Below, piece by piece: positions 39,530 through 49,862 of a stretch of 64,000 nucleotides of DNA; the stretch's first letter is position 1; every line of letters begins with the position of its first letter. The stretch is from [Eubacterium] siraeum. GTDB lineage: Bacteria; Bacillota; Clostridia; Oscillospirales; Ruminococcaceae. Both the position numbers and the translations under genes were made by a program. Below the pieces are notes generated by a model, which saw only the letters and a list, made by a program, of their open reading frames with translations, had not been told where the DNA came from and did not search any database. Location of the stretch: positions 744,001 to 808,000 of the forward strand of contig CP102281.1 in NCBI GenBank assembly GCA_025150425.1. The letters run 5' to 3'.

Positions 39530-40528
39530 ATGAAAATAGCTATAGACGCATTCGGCGGAGATAATGCGCCGGACGAGGTAGTAAAGGGTGCGGTTGACGC
39601 CGTAAAGGAGTACGGAGTTGACATTGTGCTGACGGGCGATACAAAGAAGCTCGACGAGTGCTTTGAAAGACTGGGGCTTTCAAAGGACCATATCACATTT
39701 GAGCAGGCTGACGGAGTTATCGAGATAGAGGATAACCCCAAGATGATATTAAAGGAAAAGAAGAACTGCTCTATGGGCGTGGCTATGCAGATGGTAGCTG
39801 ACGGCAGAGCGGACGCTATGATAAGCGCAGGCAGTACGGCGGCTCTTGTTATGGGCGGTACTCTTATAGTAAAGCGTATAAAGGGCGTAAAGCGTCCGTC
39901 GCTGACACCTGTAATGCCCGGTCTTAATAATATGTATATACTGCTTGACGGCGGTGCAAACGTTGATTGCCGTCCTGATATGTTAAGGCAGTTTGCGGTT
40001 ATGGGCAGTGTTTATATGAACAAGATAATGGGTGTTGACAACCCCAAGGTCGGACTGCTGAATGTCGGTGCAGAAGAAGAAAAGGGCAGGGAACTTGAAC
40101 AGGAAACTTACGCTCTGCTCAAAAACAGCACGCTGAATTTCACGGGCAATGTCGAGGCGAGAAATGCGGCTTTAGGTGAGGTCGATGTTGTTGTAACGGA
40201 CGGCTTTACGGGTAACATCTACCTTAAAACAGTAGAGGGTATGGGCAAGTTTATGAAGGCTTCGCTCAAGAAGATATTCTTCCGCAACCTCGGTACAAAG
40301 ATAGGCGCAATGTTTACTATGAAGGGCATCAAGGAAATAAGCAAGCAGATGGACTACAGGGAAACAGGCGGTTCTCCGCTTTTAGGTACGGCAAAGCCTG
40401 TGCTTAAGGCGCACGGCAGCAGTGACGCTCTTGCGTTCAAGAATGCCGTAAGACAGGCCAAGGATTTCGTTGAGAGAAACGTTATCGCAGAGATGGAAAA
40501 GGTGCTGTCGGAAAATACGGAAGGTTGA
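39530..40528 (+). CDS. plsX: Phosphate acyltransferase PlsX
   Basis: A 332-residue enzyme: IAIDAFGGDNAPDEVVKGAV, NCSMGVAMQMVADGRADAMISAG-type region, and TGNIYLKTVEGMG. It makes acyl-phosphate from acyl-ACP for PlsY, also encoded in this window. The ATG at 39530 follows AAAGGA. It is followed by a hairpin (CGGGAGGG/CCCTCCCG) without a T-run and then rnc; acpP is absent here. Confidence 0.95.
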   Translation: MKIAIDAFGGDNAPDEVVKGAVDAVKEYGVDIVLTGDTKKLDECFERLGLSKDHITFEQADGVIEIEDNPKMILKEKKNCSMGVAMQMVADGRADAMISAGSTAALVMGGTLIVKRIKGVKRPSLTPVMPGLNNMYILLDGGANVDCRPDMLRQFAVMGSVYMNKIMGVDNPKVGLLNVGAEEEKGRELEQETYALLKNSTLNFTGNVEARNAALGEVDVVVTDGFTGNIYLKTVEGMGKFMKASLKKIFFRNLGTKIGAMFTMKGIKEISKQMDYRETGGSPLLGTAKPVLKAHGSSDALAFKNAVRQAKDFVERNVIAEMEKVLSENTEG

Positions 40529-40583
40529 TTTTTGGCTTGCGGGAGGGGCTTCCCTCCCGTGAGAATTATTGAAAGGAAAAGAA

Positions 40584-41264
40584 ATGACAGAGCTTGAACA
40601 GATAATAGGCTATACGTTCAAAAATCCCGAGCTTTTAAAAGAGGCTCTTACTCATTCATCATACACAAACGGAAAACATCTGCGCAGTAACGAGCGCCTC
40701 GAATTTTTAGGCGACAGCGTGCTGAGCATTGTTGTGTCTGAGCATCTTTTTGAAAATCTTACTAATCTGCCCGAAGGACAGCTTACCAAGATAAGAGCAA
40801 GCGTAGTGTGTGAAAATGCGCTTTATCCCTTTGCAAGAAAAATAGATTTAGGCAAGTATATTTTTCTGGGAAAAGGAGAAGAACATACGGGCGGCAGAGA
40901 TCGCCACTCGATACTGGCGGACGCATTTGAGGCGCTTATTGCGGCAATATATCTTGACGGCGGATTTGAAGCGGCAAGAAGTTTCATACTGCCGTTTATA
41001 CCGCCGCTTGACAAGCTGAGTACGGGTAAATTCCTGCTCGGAGATTACAAGACGGTATTGCAGGAGATAATCCAGCAGAACCCGGAGGAACGTGTTACCT
41101 ATGAGATAAGTGACGAAAGCGGACAGGCGCATAACAAGCAGTTTACGGCGAATGTGCTTCTGAATGGTCAGATAATAGGCACGGGTAAGGGTAAGAGCAA
41201 GAAGGAAGCGGAGCAGAGCGCCGCAAAAGAGGCTATAAGCCTTATGGGATATGAAACAAACTAA
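40584..41264 (+). CDS. rnc: Ribonuclease III
   Basis: A 226-residue RNase III: catalytic signature ERLEFLGDSVLS near residue 36, DAFEALIAAIYLDGG, and a C-terminal double-stranded RNA-binding domain (GKGKSKKEAEQSAAKEAI). It processes rRNA and would also cleave antisense duplexes such as those of type I toxin-antitoxin pairs. The ATG at 40584 follows AAAGGA. Overlaps the radical SAM gene by 14 bp. Confidence 0.96.
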   Translation: MTELEQIIGYTFKNPELLKEALTHSSYTNGKHLRSNERLEFLGDSVLSIVVSEHLFENLTNLPEGQLTKIRASVVCENALYPFARKIDLGKYIFLGKGEEHTGGRDRHSILADAFEALIAAIYLDGGFEAARSFILPFIPPLDKLSTGKFLLGDYKTVLQEIIQQNPEERVTYEISDESGQAHNKQFTANVLLNGQIIGTGKGKSKKEAEQSAAKEAISLMGYETN

Positions 41265-42243
41265 CATTTCGGTATTTATACCGCATTACGGCTGTACGCA
41301 TATATGCAGCTTCTGCAATCAGAAAACGATAAGCGGACACAGCGAGCCTGTCACTGAAAAGGAACTTGAAAGCATACTTGAGGGACAGCTTGAAAATCTT
41401 AAAGACAGCGGTACAAAGGCGCAGATAGCGTTTTTCGGCGGCAGCTTTACCGCAATAGACAGGGATTATATGATAAGACTGCTGACGGTAGCCAAGCGTT
41501 ATACAGACGCATACCCCGAGCAGTATGACGGTATACGCTGTTCTACAAGACCCGACTGCATTGATGAGGAGATACTCGGCATTCTTAAAAGCTACGGTAT
41601 GACGGCGATAGAACTTGGCGCACAGAGTATGAACGACGAGGTGCTGACAGCTAACCGCAGAGGTCATACGGCACAGGACGTAAGACGTGCCTCACGGCTT
41701 ATAAAGCAGAGCGGATTTGAACTCGGACTTCAGATGATGACGGGGCTGTATAAGGACACGGAGCAATACTGCATTGATACCGCAAAGGAGTTTATCGCAC
41801 TCCACTGCGACACGGTGAGGATTTACCCTACTGTTATACTGAAAAATACCGAGCTTGGCAGACTGCACGAGAGCGGAGTGTATGACAGCTTTACCTTTGA
41901 GCAGACGACAAGGCTCTGTGCAAGGCTGCTCGATATGTTTAACAAGGCGGGGGTCGCAGTTATCCGTATGGGGCTTCACGCAAGCCGTGATGTTGAGCAG
42001 GAAATGGTCGGAGGGGTATATCATCCGGCACTGCGTGAGATAGCCGAGAGCATATTGTATCTGGAAAAGATGAACGCTGTGTGCGAGGACGGGGGAAAAT
42101 ACGTCTTTTACACGGACAAGCGTAATATAAGCAAGATAATCGGGCAGGGCGGAGCTAACCGCAATGCGCTTTCACAGCGTGGAATTTCCTTTAAGATAAA
42201 GGAAGAGAAAGGCACGGATCTCCGTGCGGAGAGGATCGGTTGA
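41251..42243 (+). CDS. Elp3-like radical SAM protein
   Basis: A 330-residue radical SAM protein with the cluster motif CTHICSFC near residue 16 (CX3CX2C), FFGGSFTAI, and an Elp3-like core (ELGAQSMNDEVLTANRRGH). It lacks the GNAT domain of full Elp3. This uncharacterised family is commonly found between rnc and smc in clostridia. Substrate unknown. Confidence 0.85.
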   Translation: MKQTNISVFIPHYGCTHICSFCNQKTISGHSEPVTEKELESILEGQLENLKDSGTKAQIAFFGGSFTAIDRDYMIRLLTVAKRYTDAYPEQYDGIRCSTRPDCIDEEILGILKSYGMTAIELGAQSMNDEVLTANRRGHTAQDVRRASRLIKQSGFELGLQMMTGLYKDTEQYCIDTAKEFIALHCDTVRIYPTVILKNTELGRLHESGVYDSFTFEQTTRLCARLLDMFNKAGVAVIRMGLHASRDVEQEMVGGVYHPALREIAESILYLEKMNAVCEDGGKYVFYTDKRNISKIIGQGGANRNALSQRGISFKIKEEKGTDLRAERIG

Positions 42244-45200
42244 TGTTTTTTAAATCTATGGAAATATACGGGTTCAAATCGTTTCCCGATAAGACCATAC
42301 TGCATTTTGACAAGAGAATGACCGCTGTTGTCGGAAGCAACGGCAACGGTAAAAGTAATATAAGTGACGCACTGCGCTGGGTAATGGGAGAGCAGGGCGC
42401 TAAAAGTCTGCGTGGAGATAAAATGGAGGACGTTATCTTTCACGGAACTGTACGCAGAAAGCCGATGGGCTTTGCGAGTGTAACGCTGACTATAGATAAC
42501 TGTGACAGGGCGCTCAGGGTAGACAGTGACGAGGTGGTAATATCCCGTAAGCTGTACAGGAGCGGCGAATCGGAATATAAGATAAACGGAGCAAAGACAC
42601 TGCTCAAGAATATAAACGAACTGTTTATGGGTACGGGTCTTGGCCGTGACGGATACAGCGTTATCGGTCAGGGCAAGGTGTCGGAGATAGTCGAATCTGG
42701 CGGAAGCAAGCGCCGTGAGGTTTTTGAAGAAGCGGCGGGCGTATCGAAATTCTTAGCGCAGAAAAAGGACGCAGAGAACAAGCTGAAGCGCACGGAGGAC
42801 AATCTGCTCCGTATCCGTGATATAGCATCGGAGCTTGAAACAAGACTCCCTGTGCTTGAAAAGCAGGCGGCAAAGGCCAAAAAGGCGAAGGAACTGCTTT
42901 CGAGGGAAGAAGATCTTGATATAACGGTAAGTATGTACGAATTGTCCGCACTTGAAAAGACGATTTCGGAAGCGGAGGACAAACTACTTCTCAGCAAGGC
43001 GGAGTGCGAAAATCTCGACAGGGATATTGCAAAGCTGGAGGCTGAGGAAGAGGACAACAACAACCGCAGAATGACGCTCCGTGCCGAGCTTGAAAAGCTG
43101 AAAGCAGGAAGTGACGAGGCAAAGGATCGCATAAGCGATATAAAGGCTGAGATCGCCGTACTGCGCAACGATATTTCACACGCGCAAGAAGCTATTGCGG
43201 AAACCGAAAAGCAGATAGAGGACGGCAAGAGCGGCAAGGCAAGGCTTGAAGAAGATAAAAAGAACCTCGAAAACGAGATAGAGGAAAAGCAGGCTCTTAT
43301 AGGTCGGCTGAAGGCGGACAGCGAACGGCTGACGGAGGAACTGACGGGAATCGACGCTGAGGGCGAAACGCTCTCGGGGGAGTACAAGGAACTTGACGAA
43401 AAGCAGGGTCGGCTGTATCTTAAAAGAACGCAGCTGCAGCTTTCGGTACAGCAGATAGAGGCAACCTCCGAACAGCTTTCAAAGCGTAAGGAGGAACTTA
43501 CAAGAACGGCTGAGAATGCGGCGGCAGAAGCAAAGACGCAGAGAATAAAGCTCAGCGATACCGATGAGGAACTTGAACAGGCAAAGGAAGAAAAGGCCGA
43601 AGCCGAGAACAAGCTGACAGGATATAAAAAGCTGTTTGCAAATAAGAATGACAAGCTGAAAACGGCAGGTCAGACGCTTGAAACGCTACGCAAGGAGTAC
43701 GAAACGAAAGCGTCACGCCATCAGGTGCTTGACGAGATAGACAAGAATATGGCGGGCTTCCAGTCAAGTGTAAAGTCGGTAATAATGGCGGACAGGCAGG
43801 GACGGCTCAGCGGTATAAGAGGTACTGTAGCCGATATAATCAGCGTGGACAAGCGTTATACGGTGGCTATTGAGATAGCACTGGGCGGTATAATGCAGAA
43901 TATCGTTACCGATAACGAGGAAGCGGCAAAGCGCAGTATGCGTTATCTTAAGGAAAACAACCTCGGACGTGCGACATTCTTACCTCTTACAAGCGTAAAG
44001 GGAAAGATGCTCGAAGTCGGAGGGCTGAGTAATGAGAACGGCTTTGAGGGTATGGCGTGCGACCTTGCGGAATATGACGGGCTGTATGACGGGATAGTAA
44101 AATCCATACTCGGAAAGACGGCGGTCGTTGAGGATATTGATACGGCATCGTTTATTGCGAAGAAGTACGGATACCGTTTCAAAATAGTGACGCTTGACGG
44201 TCAGGTTATTAACGCAGGCGGTTCGTTCACGGGAGGCAGTATCAGAAATGACGCAGGTATAATCGCAAGAAAGCAGGAACTTGCTTTATTATCCGAACAG
44301 ATAGAAGAACTCGGTGTGAAGATAAAAGCCGAAAGCGAACAGCTAAAGCCCTTGCAGGCGGAAGTCGCAAAGATGGCGGAGGAAATGGAGGGCTTTTCAG
44401 AAACCGTATCGCAGTGCGAGCCCAAGATAGCAAGACTTGAGGCACAGCGTGACGGTATAAAGCAGCTGTTGTCACAGCTTACAACACAGCGTGACAGTGC
44501 CGAGGAACAGCTTGACGCACAGGAAAGAGCCGAGAATGACGGCAGGAAGCTGCTTTCCGATACAAAGTCACAGCTTGAAAGCGTGCTTGCCGAAATCGAA
44601 AAGAACGAGGAGGCTCTGAGCGAGCAGAGAAGCGGACTTGACAAGGCGGAGGATAAGAGAAAAGAGATAGCCGACAGGATACAAAGGAACAATATGGATG
44701 TTCTGACGGTAAACGGCGATATATCCAACATCCGCACAAGGATAGAGGGTATAGACGCGTCTATCCTTGCACTGAGCGACGGCGGAAGCGAACAGCTCAG
44801 AAAAATTGAGGAGCTTAAAAACGGCATTGAGCAGAAGAATGAAATCATAATTCTGAAAACAGCTCAGACCGAAGAAATAGCAAAAACGGCAGGCGACAAC
44901 GAAAAGGCAATCGCAGATAACGTATCGCTCACAAATGCGGCTGAAAAGCGTATCAGCGAGATAAACAAGTCGATAAGAGAACTTACCGAGGCGAAGGAAA
45001 AGTTCAGTGCAGACCTTGCCAGACAGGAAGAGCGTAAAGGCTCGGCGGAAGGTCAGACCGAGAAGATAATCTCGGGACTGTGGGACAAGTACGAGATGAC
45101 ACGCAGTGAGGCAAAGGAACATGCGAAGCCTGTAGATGACGCAGGCATATTCATGCTTAAGGCGGAGCTTGCCGAGATAAAGAGAAGCATTGCGGCACTG

Positions 45201-45821
45201 GGAAGCGTAAACTACAGCTCTATAGAAGAACTGGAGGAGGTTTCGGAGCGTTACGGCGTTCTTGCAAAACAGCTAAAGGACGTTGAAACCTCAAAGACGG
45301 AACTTGAAAGCCTTATTGCTGATCTTATAAAGGATATAAAGCAGAGATTCACGGAGAGTTTTGACGATATAAACAATCACTTCGGAATGCTGTTCAGCGA
45401 GATATTCGGCGGCGGCGAAGCAAGGCTTCAGCTGTCAGACCCGGACGATGTGCTGAACTCCGATGTTGAGATATATGCCGCACCTCCCGGAAAGGTAATA
45501 AAGAGCCTGTCGCTTCTTTCGGGCGGTGAAAAGTCGATGGTAGCGCTGACAATCTATCTTGCGATACTGCTTCACAGACCGACACCGTTCTGTATGCTTG
45601 ATGAGGTCGATGCGGCACTTGACGAGGCAAACGTACAGAAGTACGCTACATATCTTAAGCGTTTCTCGCATAACACTCAGCTTATGGTAATAACGCACAG
45701 GAGAGGTACGATCGAACTGTGTGATGTGCTGTACGGCGTTTATATGCAGGAAAAGGGCGTATCGGGACTGTTAAGGCAGGAATTCAGCGAGGAATTTTTA
45801 AACGAGGTTGAAAACGCATAG
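42243..45821 (+). CDS. smc: Chromosome segregation protein SMC
   Basis: A 1192-residue SMC: MFFKSMEIYGFKSFPDKT, Walker A GSNGNGKSN, long coiled coils, a hinge at about residues 495-660 (GIRGTVADII; INAGGSFTGGSI), signature LLSGGEKSMVAL and Walker B CMLDEVDAALD. It condenses and aligns chromosomes together with ScpAB. Start at the ATG overlapping the radical SAM stop. Confidence 0.97.
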   Translation: MFFKSMEIYGFKSFPDKTILHFDKRMTAVVGSNGNGKSNISDALRWVMGEQGAKSLRGDKMEDVIFHGTVRRKPMGFASVTLTIDNCDRALRVDSDEVVISRKLYRSGESEYKINGAKTLLKNINELFMGTGLGRDGYSVIGQGKVSEIVESGGSKRREVFEEAAGVSKFLAQKKDAENKLKRTEDNLLRIRDIASELETRLPVLEKQAAKAKKAKELLSREEDLDITVSMYELSALEKTISEAEDKLLLSKAECENLDRDIAKLEAEEEDNNNRRMTLRAELEKLKAGSDEAKDRISDIKAEIAVLRNDISHAQEAIAETEKQIEDGKSGKARLEEDKKNLENEIEEKQALIGRLKADSERLTEELTGIDAEGETLSGEYKELDEKQGRLYLKRTQLQLSVQQIEATSEQLSKRKEELTRTAENAAAEAKTQRIKLSDTDEELEQAKEEKAEAENKLTGYKKLFANKNDKLKTAGQTLETLRKEYETKASRHQVLDEIDKNMAGFQSSVKSVIMADRQGRLSGIRGTVADIISVDKRYTVAIEIALGGIMQNIVTDNEEAAKRSMRYLKENNLGRATFLPLTSVKGKMLEVGGLSNENGFEGMACDLAEYDGLYDGIVKSILGKTAVVEDIDTASFIAKKYGYRFKIVTLDGQVINAGGSFTGGSIRNDAGIIARKQELALLSEQIEELGVKIKAESEQLKPLQAEVAKMAEEMEGFSETVSQCEPKIARLEAQRDGIKQLLSQLTTQRDSAEEQLDAQERAENDGRKLLSDTKSQLESVLAEIEKNEEALSEQRSGLDKAEDKRKEIADRIQRNNMDVLTVNGDISNIRTRIEGIDASILALSDGGSEQLRKIEELKNGIEQKNEIIILKTAQTEEIAKTAGDNEKAIADNVSLTNAAEKRISEINKSIRELTEAKEKFSADLARQEERKGSAEGQTEKIISGLWDKYEMTRSEAKEHAKPVDDAGIFMLKAELAEIKRSIAALGSVNYSSIEELEEVSERYGVLAKQLKDVETSKTELESLIADLIKDIKQRFTESFDDINNHFGMLFSEIFGGGEARLQLSDPDDVLNSDVEIYAAPPGKVIKSLSLLSGGEKSMVALTIYLAILLHRPTPFCMLDEVDAALDEANVQKYATYLKRFSHNTQLMVITHRRGTIELCDVLYGVYMQEKGVSGLLRQEFSEEFLNEVENA

Positions 45822-45865
45822 GGACAAGCAAAACGGAAAATGTATATGAAATTATGGGGTAGGAA

Positions 45866-47125
45866 ATGAACAAATTGAGAGTAACAGCTTTATTGCTTGC
45901 CGTTATTCTTGCGGTAGGCGGTATAGTGCTTAAAATCTGCGGTTATGACGCACAGACTGATTTTGAGCCGACACTGCCGCTTGATACCGGACTTAGCTCA
46001 GAGCAGGCACAAAAGGACTTAAAATATGTATATGACACGGTGAGGGCAAAACATCCCGTATTCCTTATTGACGACGGTGCGGAGAAAAGATTCGGCGAAG
46101 TATACATAAAGCTACGCAGAGAACTGATGGATAAGGACAGCGTGACGGTAAATGAACTGTGGGAGAAATCTGCCAAGCTTGTATGCACGCTTGACGACGC
46201 ACATACGATAGTCACAGCATCGGGAACGCAGTATGTGGGTGACGGCGGAGAGATAAGCAAGGCGTATGAAAGCGGAACGCTCTTATCAATTGACGGCATA
46301 TCGGCGGACAGCATGAAGGAACATTTCAAAAAAGTGTTCCCGTGCGAGCCGCAGGTCAGCTTCTATGCGGACTATATGTTAGGCGTGGCTCTGGAGTACG
46401 GTAGCTGGCTTACGCTTCTCGGTGCGGATGTATCCGACGGGATAGATGTTGTTTTCAGCGGTAATAAAGAAACAAAGCATTTTGATATGACGGACGAGCC
46501 GCCCGAAAGAAAACAGCTTGAGCTATGCTCATATAAGATCGACAAGGAGAATTCGCTCGGCATTTTCACACTCAACCGTTGTGAAATGTCAGCAGAATAC
46601 ACCGATAGGTTGTTAGAATTTTTCGGAGCGGTAAGAGATAACAATATCGGAAATATCGCCGTTGATTTAAGAAGCAACGGAGGCGGAACAACAGAAGTCA
46701 TAAACGAATTTCTGAGATATATAAATATAAGCGACTATAAGCTGTTCGGAGGAACGGATATACGAATCGGCGGAAATCTGATCTCGTACCGTGATGAGAT
46801 AACGCCGAACAAGCACGTTGAAAATGCTTTTGACGGCAAGGTGTATGTGCTGACATCGCAATACACATTCAGCTCGGCAATGGACTTTGCAATGGTGATA
46901 CAGGATAACGGCATAGGAAAGGTGATAGGCGAAATGCCCGGAAATATGCCGACCGCATACGGTGACAAGCTGAGCTTTCAGCTTCCCGAATCGAAGCTCG
47001 TGCTGAGTGTATCGTACAAAAAATTCTACCGTGTGGATATAAACAAAAGTGAAGAACCGCTTATTCCCGACTGTACGGTAAATGCCGATGAGGCTTTGGA
47101 AAAGCTGGTTGAATATATAAAGTAG
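45866..47125 (+). CDS. S41-family (C-terminal-processing-like) peptidase
   Basis: A 419-residue protein with an N-terminal membrane anchor ([15 protein letters not shown]) and a C-terminal S41 domain: [16 protein letters not shown], then [19 protein letters not shown], where the serine near residue 335 is the likely nucleophile, and [10 protein letters not shown]. The middle replaces the usual PDZ domain with a diverged region. It would cut or bind extracytoplasmic proteins. It sits between smc and ftsY, which are usually adjacent. Confidence 0.8.
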   Translation: MNKLRVTALLLAVILAVGGIVLKICGYDAQTDFEPTLPLDTGLSSEQAQKDLKYVYDTVRAKHPVFLIDDGAEKRFGEVYIKLRRELMDKDSVTVNELWEKSAKLVCTLDDAHTIVTASGTQYVGDGGEISKAYESGTLLSIDGISADSMKEHFKKVFPCEPQVSFYADYMLGVALEYGSWLTLLGADVSDGIDVVFSGNKETKHFDMTDEPPERKQLELCSYKIDKENSLGIFTLNRCEMSAEYTDRLLEFFGAVRDNNIGNIAVDLRSNGGGTTEVINEFLRYINISDYKLFGGTDIRIGGNLISYRDEITPNKHVENAFDGKVYVLTSQYTFSSAMDFAMVIQDNGIGKVIGEMPGNMPTAYGDKLSFQLPESKLVLSVSYKKFYRVDINKSEEPLIPDCTVNADEALEKLVEYIK

Positions 47126-47139
47126 GAGAAAATTTTTCA

Positions 47140-48045
47140 ATGGGATTATTTGAAAAACTGAAAAACGGCTTAAAGAATACAAAAGATGCTCTTGCAAGCA
47201 AGATAACGGGAGTTATTAACTCGTTCACGAAAATTGACGAGGATTTTTTCGAGGAACTTGAAGAAACGCTTATCTTATCGGACATAGGCGCTGTGACAAG
47301 CGCAAATATCTGCGAGGCTTTAAGAAAAGAGGTAAAGGCTACAGGTACTACCGACCCTGCGGAAGTGAAGGGGCTTTTAAAGAAGATAATCGCCGGGATA
47401 CTTGAGGGTGAAAACGAACTTATCCTTGATACAAAGCCGACAGTAATACTTGTTATAGGCGTAAACGGCGCAGGCAAGACTACCACTATAGGAAAACTTG
47501 CATATAACCTTAAAAGCAGCGGCAAGAAGGTTGTCGTTGCGGCGGCGGATACGTTCCGTGCGGCTGCTATCGAACAGCTTGAGGTGTGGACACAGCGTGC
47601 CGGTGTTGATATTATAAAGCACTCTGAGGGAAGCGACCCTGCGGCTGTTGTGTTTGACGCTGTAAAGGCAGGCATTGCAAGAGATGCGGACGTTATTATA
47701 TGCGATACGGCAGGCAGGCTTCACAACAAGAAGAACCTTATGGACGAGCTTAAGAAGATAGCGAGAATAGTAAACAACAATGCGCCAGACAGCCGTGTTG
47801 AAACTCTGCTCGTGCTTGACGCTACAACGGGACAGAATGCGGTAAATCAGGCAAGGCTGTTCAAGGAAACGGCTGATATAACGGGTATCGTTCTTACAAA
47901 GCTTGACGGAACGGCAAAAGGTGGTATAATAATACCTATAAAAGAGGAACTTGGTATACCTGTGAAGCTGGTCGGCGTGGGAGAGAAGATAGACGATCTG
48001 CAACCGTTTGTACCACGGGATTATGTTGAAGCGCTGTTTGAATGA
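47140..48045 (+). CDS. ftsY: Signal recognition particle receptor FtsY
   Basis: A 301-residue SRP receptor GTPase: an N domain, then [15 protein letters not shown] (G1), [24 protein letters not shown] (G3), [10 protein letters not shown] (G4) and [12 protein letters not shown]. It lacks a long acidic A domain, as is usual in Firmicutes. It delivers nascent membrane proteins to the translocon. Confidence 0.96.
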   Translation: MGLFEKLKNGLKNTKDALASKITGVINSFTKIDEDFFEELEETLILSDIGAVTSANICEALRKEVKATGTTDPAEVKGLLKKIIAGILEGENELILDTKPTVILVIGVNGAGKTTTIGKLAYNLKSSGKKVVVAAADTFRAAAIEQLEVWTQRAGVDIIKHSEGSDPAAVVFDAVKAGIARDADVIICDTAGRLHNKKNLMDELKKIARIVNNNAPDSRVETLLVLDATTGQNAVNQARLFKETADITGIVLTKLDGTAKGGIIIPIKEELGIPVKLVGVGEKIDDLQPFVPRDYVEALFE

Positions 48046-48070
48046 CAGCCTGTATATGAAAGGACAATAT

Positions 48071-48655
48071 ATGAAACTGATTATCGCCTCAAACAACGAG
48101 GGCAAGATAAAAGAATTCAAAAAAATGCTGACACCTCTGGGATATGAGCCTGTTTCGATGAGGGAAGCGGGAATCAATATTGATATAGCGGAGGACGGAA
48201 CGACCTTCAGCGAGAACGCTCATATAAAGGCGAAGACTATATATGATATGACGCATACGCCTGTACTTGCGGACGACAGCGGACTTTCGATAGAATTCTT
48301 AGGCGGTGCGCCGGGCATCTATTCGGCAAGATACGCAGGCGAGAACGCAACGAACGAGGACAGGATAAACAAGGTACTCGGTGAACTGAAGGGCGTTGAC
48401 AAGCCGCTCAGAAACGCTAAATTCGTGTGTGCCTTATACTTTATCCGTGATGACGATTATGAGATATGTGTTACGGGTGAATGCGAGGGCTTTATCGGGG
48501 AGGAGCCTGTAGGCGAAAACGGCTTCGGCTATGACCCGATATTCATGATAGACGATGATACAAGTATGGCTTGCCTTACGGACGAAGAAAAGAACAGGAT
48601 AAGCCACAGGGCGAAAGCGCTTGAAAAGCTGGCGGCTGAACTTAGCAAGAAGTAA
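48071..48655 (+). CDS. XTP/dITP diphosphatase (RdgB/HAM1)
   Basis: A 194-residue protein: IIASNNEGKIKEFKKML at the N-terminus, VLADDSGLSIEFLGGAPGIYSARYAG-type region, GFGYDPIF and SHRAKAL. It hydrolyses non-canonical purine triphosphates such as ITP and XTP. The ATG at 48071 follows AAAGGA; an in-frame opening at 48008 lies inside ftsY. Its stop overlaps the next ATG. Confidence 0.94.
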   Translation: MKLIIASNNEGKIKEFKKMLTPLGYEPVSMREAGINIDIAEDGTTFSENAHIKAKTIYDMTHTPVLADDSGLSIEFLGGAPGIYSARYAGENATNEDRINKVLGELKGVDKPLRNAKFVCALYFIRDDDYEICVTGECEGFIGEEPVGENGFGYDPIFMIDDDTSMACLTDEEKNRISHRAKALEKLAAELSKK

Positions 48656-48948
48656 TGGATATAAAAGATTTACCCTATATTCTGACAGCGGCATACCTGA
48701 TAATAATAAGCATAATCGGGTTTATACTGCCGCCTGTGGATAAGAGCAAAGCAAGGAAAAACAAATGGCGGATAAGGGAAAGGACGCTCTTTATCGTATC
48801 CGCACTCGGCGGCTCGGTCGCTATGTATATTTCGATGAGGATATTTCATCATAAGACAAAGCATAAGAGATTCATGATAGGGATGCCGGCAATCATCGTT
48901 ATACAGCTAGGCACTGTATTTGCGATATGGTATTTCTTTATGAGATAA
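48655..48948 (+). CDS. DUF1294 membrane protein
   Basis: A 97-residue membrane protein of the DUF1294 type: a first helix (YLIIISIIGFILPPVDKSKA), R-x-R-ERTLF, a GGSVAMYISMRIFHHKTKH region and a final membrane helix. Function of the family unknown. Its ATG overlaps the preceding stop (TAATG), so it is translationally coupled. Confidence 0.85.
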   Translation: MDIKDLPYILTAAYLIIISIIGFILPPVDKSKARKNKWRIRERTLFIVSALGGSVAMYISMRIFHHKTKHKRFMIGMPAIIVIQLGTVFAIWYFFMR

Positions 48949-48967
48949 AAGAAACGGAGAAAAGTAA

Positions 48968-49270
48968 ATGGAGATAACAAGCAGACAAAGAGCAAGGCTC
49001 AAGAGCATTGCAAGTAACTACGACACTATCTTTCAGATAGGAAAGAACGCAATATCGGACGAACTTATAAAGCAGCTTTCGGACGCACTGGAGGCAAGGG
49101 AGCTTATAAAGATAAGAGTTCTTGAAAACTGCGGATACAGTGCAAAGGAGCTTGCAGGTGAGATAGGCGAAAGGACAAACAGCATTGTTGTGCAGGTAAT
49201 AGGCACTAAGATAGTTCTTTACAGGCAGAACAAGGACGCTAAGAAAAGGAAGATAGAATTAGATGATTAA
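48968..49270 (+). CDS. YhbY-family (CRM domain) RNA-binding protein
   Basis: A 100-residue protein: TSRQRARLKSIASNYDTIFQIG, then ALEARELIKIRVLENCG and IGTKIVLYRQNKD, the CRM/YhbY fold, associated with the pre-50S subunit. Overlaps nadD by 8 bp in an operon typical of Firmicutes. Confidence 0.93.
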   Translation: MEITSRQRARLKSIASNYDTIFQIGKNAISDELIKQLSDALEARELIKIRVLENCGYSAKELAGEIGERTNSIVVQVIGTKIVLYRQNKDAKKRKIELDD

Positions 49271-49862
49271 GATAGGCGTATTCGGCGGTGCTTTCAACCC
49301 CGTTCACAACGGACATATAAATATGGTGAAAGAGGCTTTCGCCGACCTTAAACTTCAGAAAATGCTGATAATACCTACTTGTGTTTCACCTCACAAGAGC
49401 AACAAGGGGCTTATTGCTTTTGAGGACAGGGCTAAGATGTGTGAACTTGCCTTTGCAAAAGAAATTGAAGACGGCAAATTTGAGATAAGCGACATAGAAA
49501 AGCGTATGGGCGGTACAAGCTACACGATAAATACTATCCGTGAGCTTAAAAGACAGTACCCCGACGATGCTGTGTTCTATCTGATAATCGGCGGCGATAT
49601 GCTGTTCTATTTTGACAAGTGGTATCGCTATGAGGCACTTCTGGGCGAGTGTAAGGTGGTTGCCGCCGCAAGAGAAAACAGCGAATACAGCGATATGTGT
49701 GAATATGCCGCAGAAATGGGCAGGATAAAGGTGCTGAATCTTCACGTCACTGAGGTTAGCTCTACCGAAATCAGAGAGAAACTGAAAAACGGTGAAATTA
49801 TAACAGGGCTTGTACCCGAAGCGGTTGAAGGCTATATAAAGGAACGTGGTCTGTATGTGTGA
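49263..49862 (+). CDS. nadD: Nicotinate-nucleotide adenylyltransferase
   Basis: A 199-residue enzyme: GVFGGAFNPVHNGHINMVKE carries the nucleotidyltransferase HxGH motif, and STEIREKLKNGE carries the ISSTxxR-like motif. It makes NaAD in NAD synthesis. Overlaps yhbY and yqeK. Confidence 0.95.
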   Translation: MIKIGVFGGAFNPVHNGHINMVKEAFADLKLQKMLIIPTCVSPHKSNKGLIAFEDRAKMCELAFAKEIEDGKFEISDIEKRMGGTSYTINTIRELKRQYPDDAVFYLIIGGDMLFYFDKWYRYEALLGECKVVAAARENSEYSDMCEYAAEMGRIKVLNLHVTEVSSTEIREKLKNGEIITGLVPEAVEGYIKERGLYV

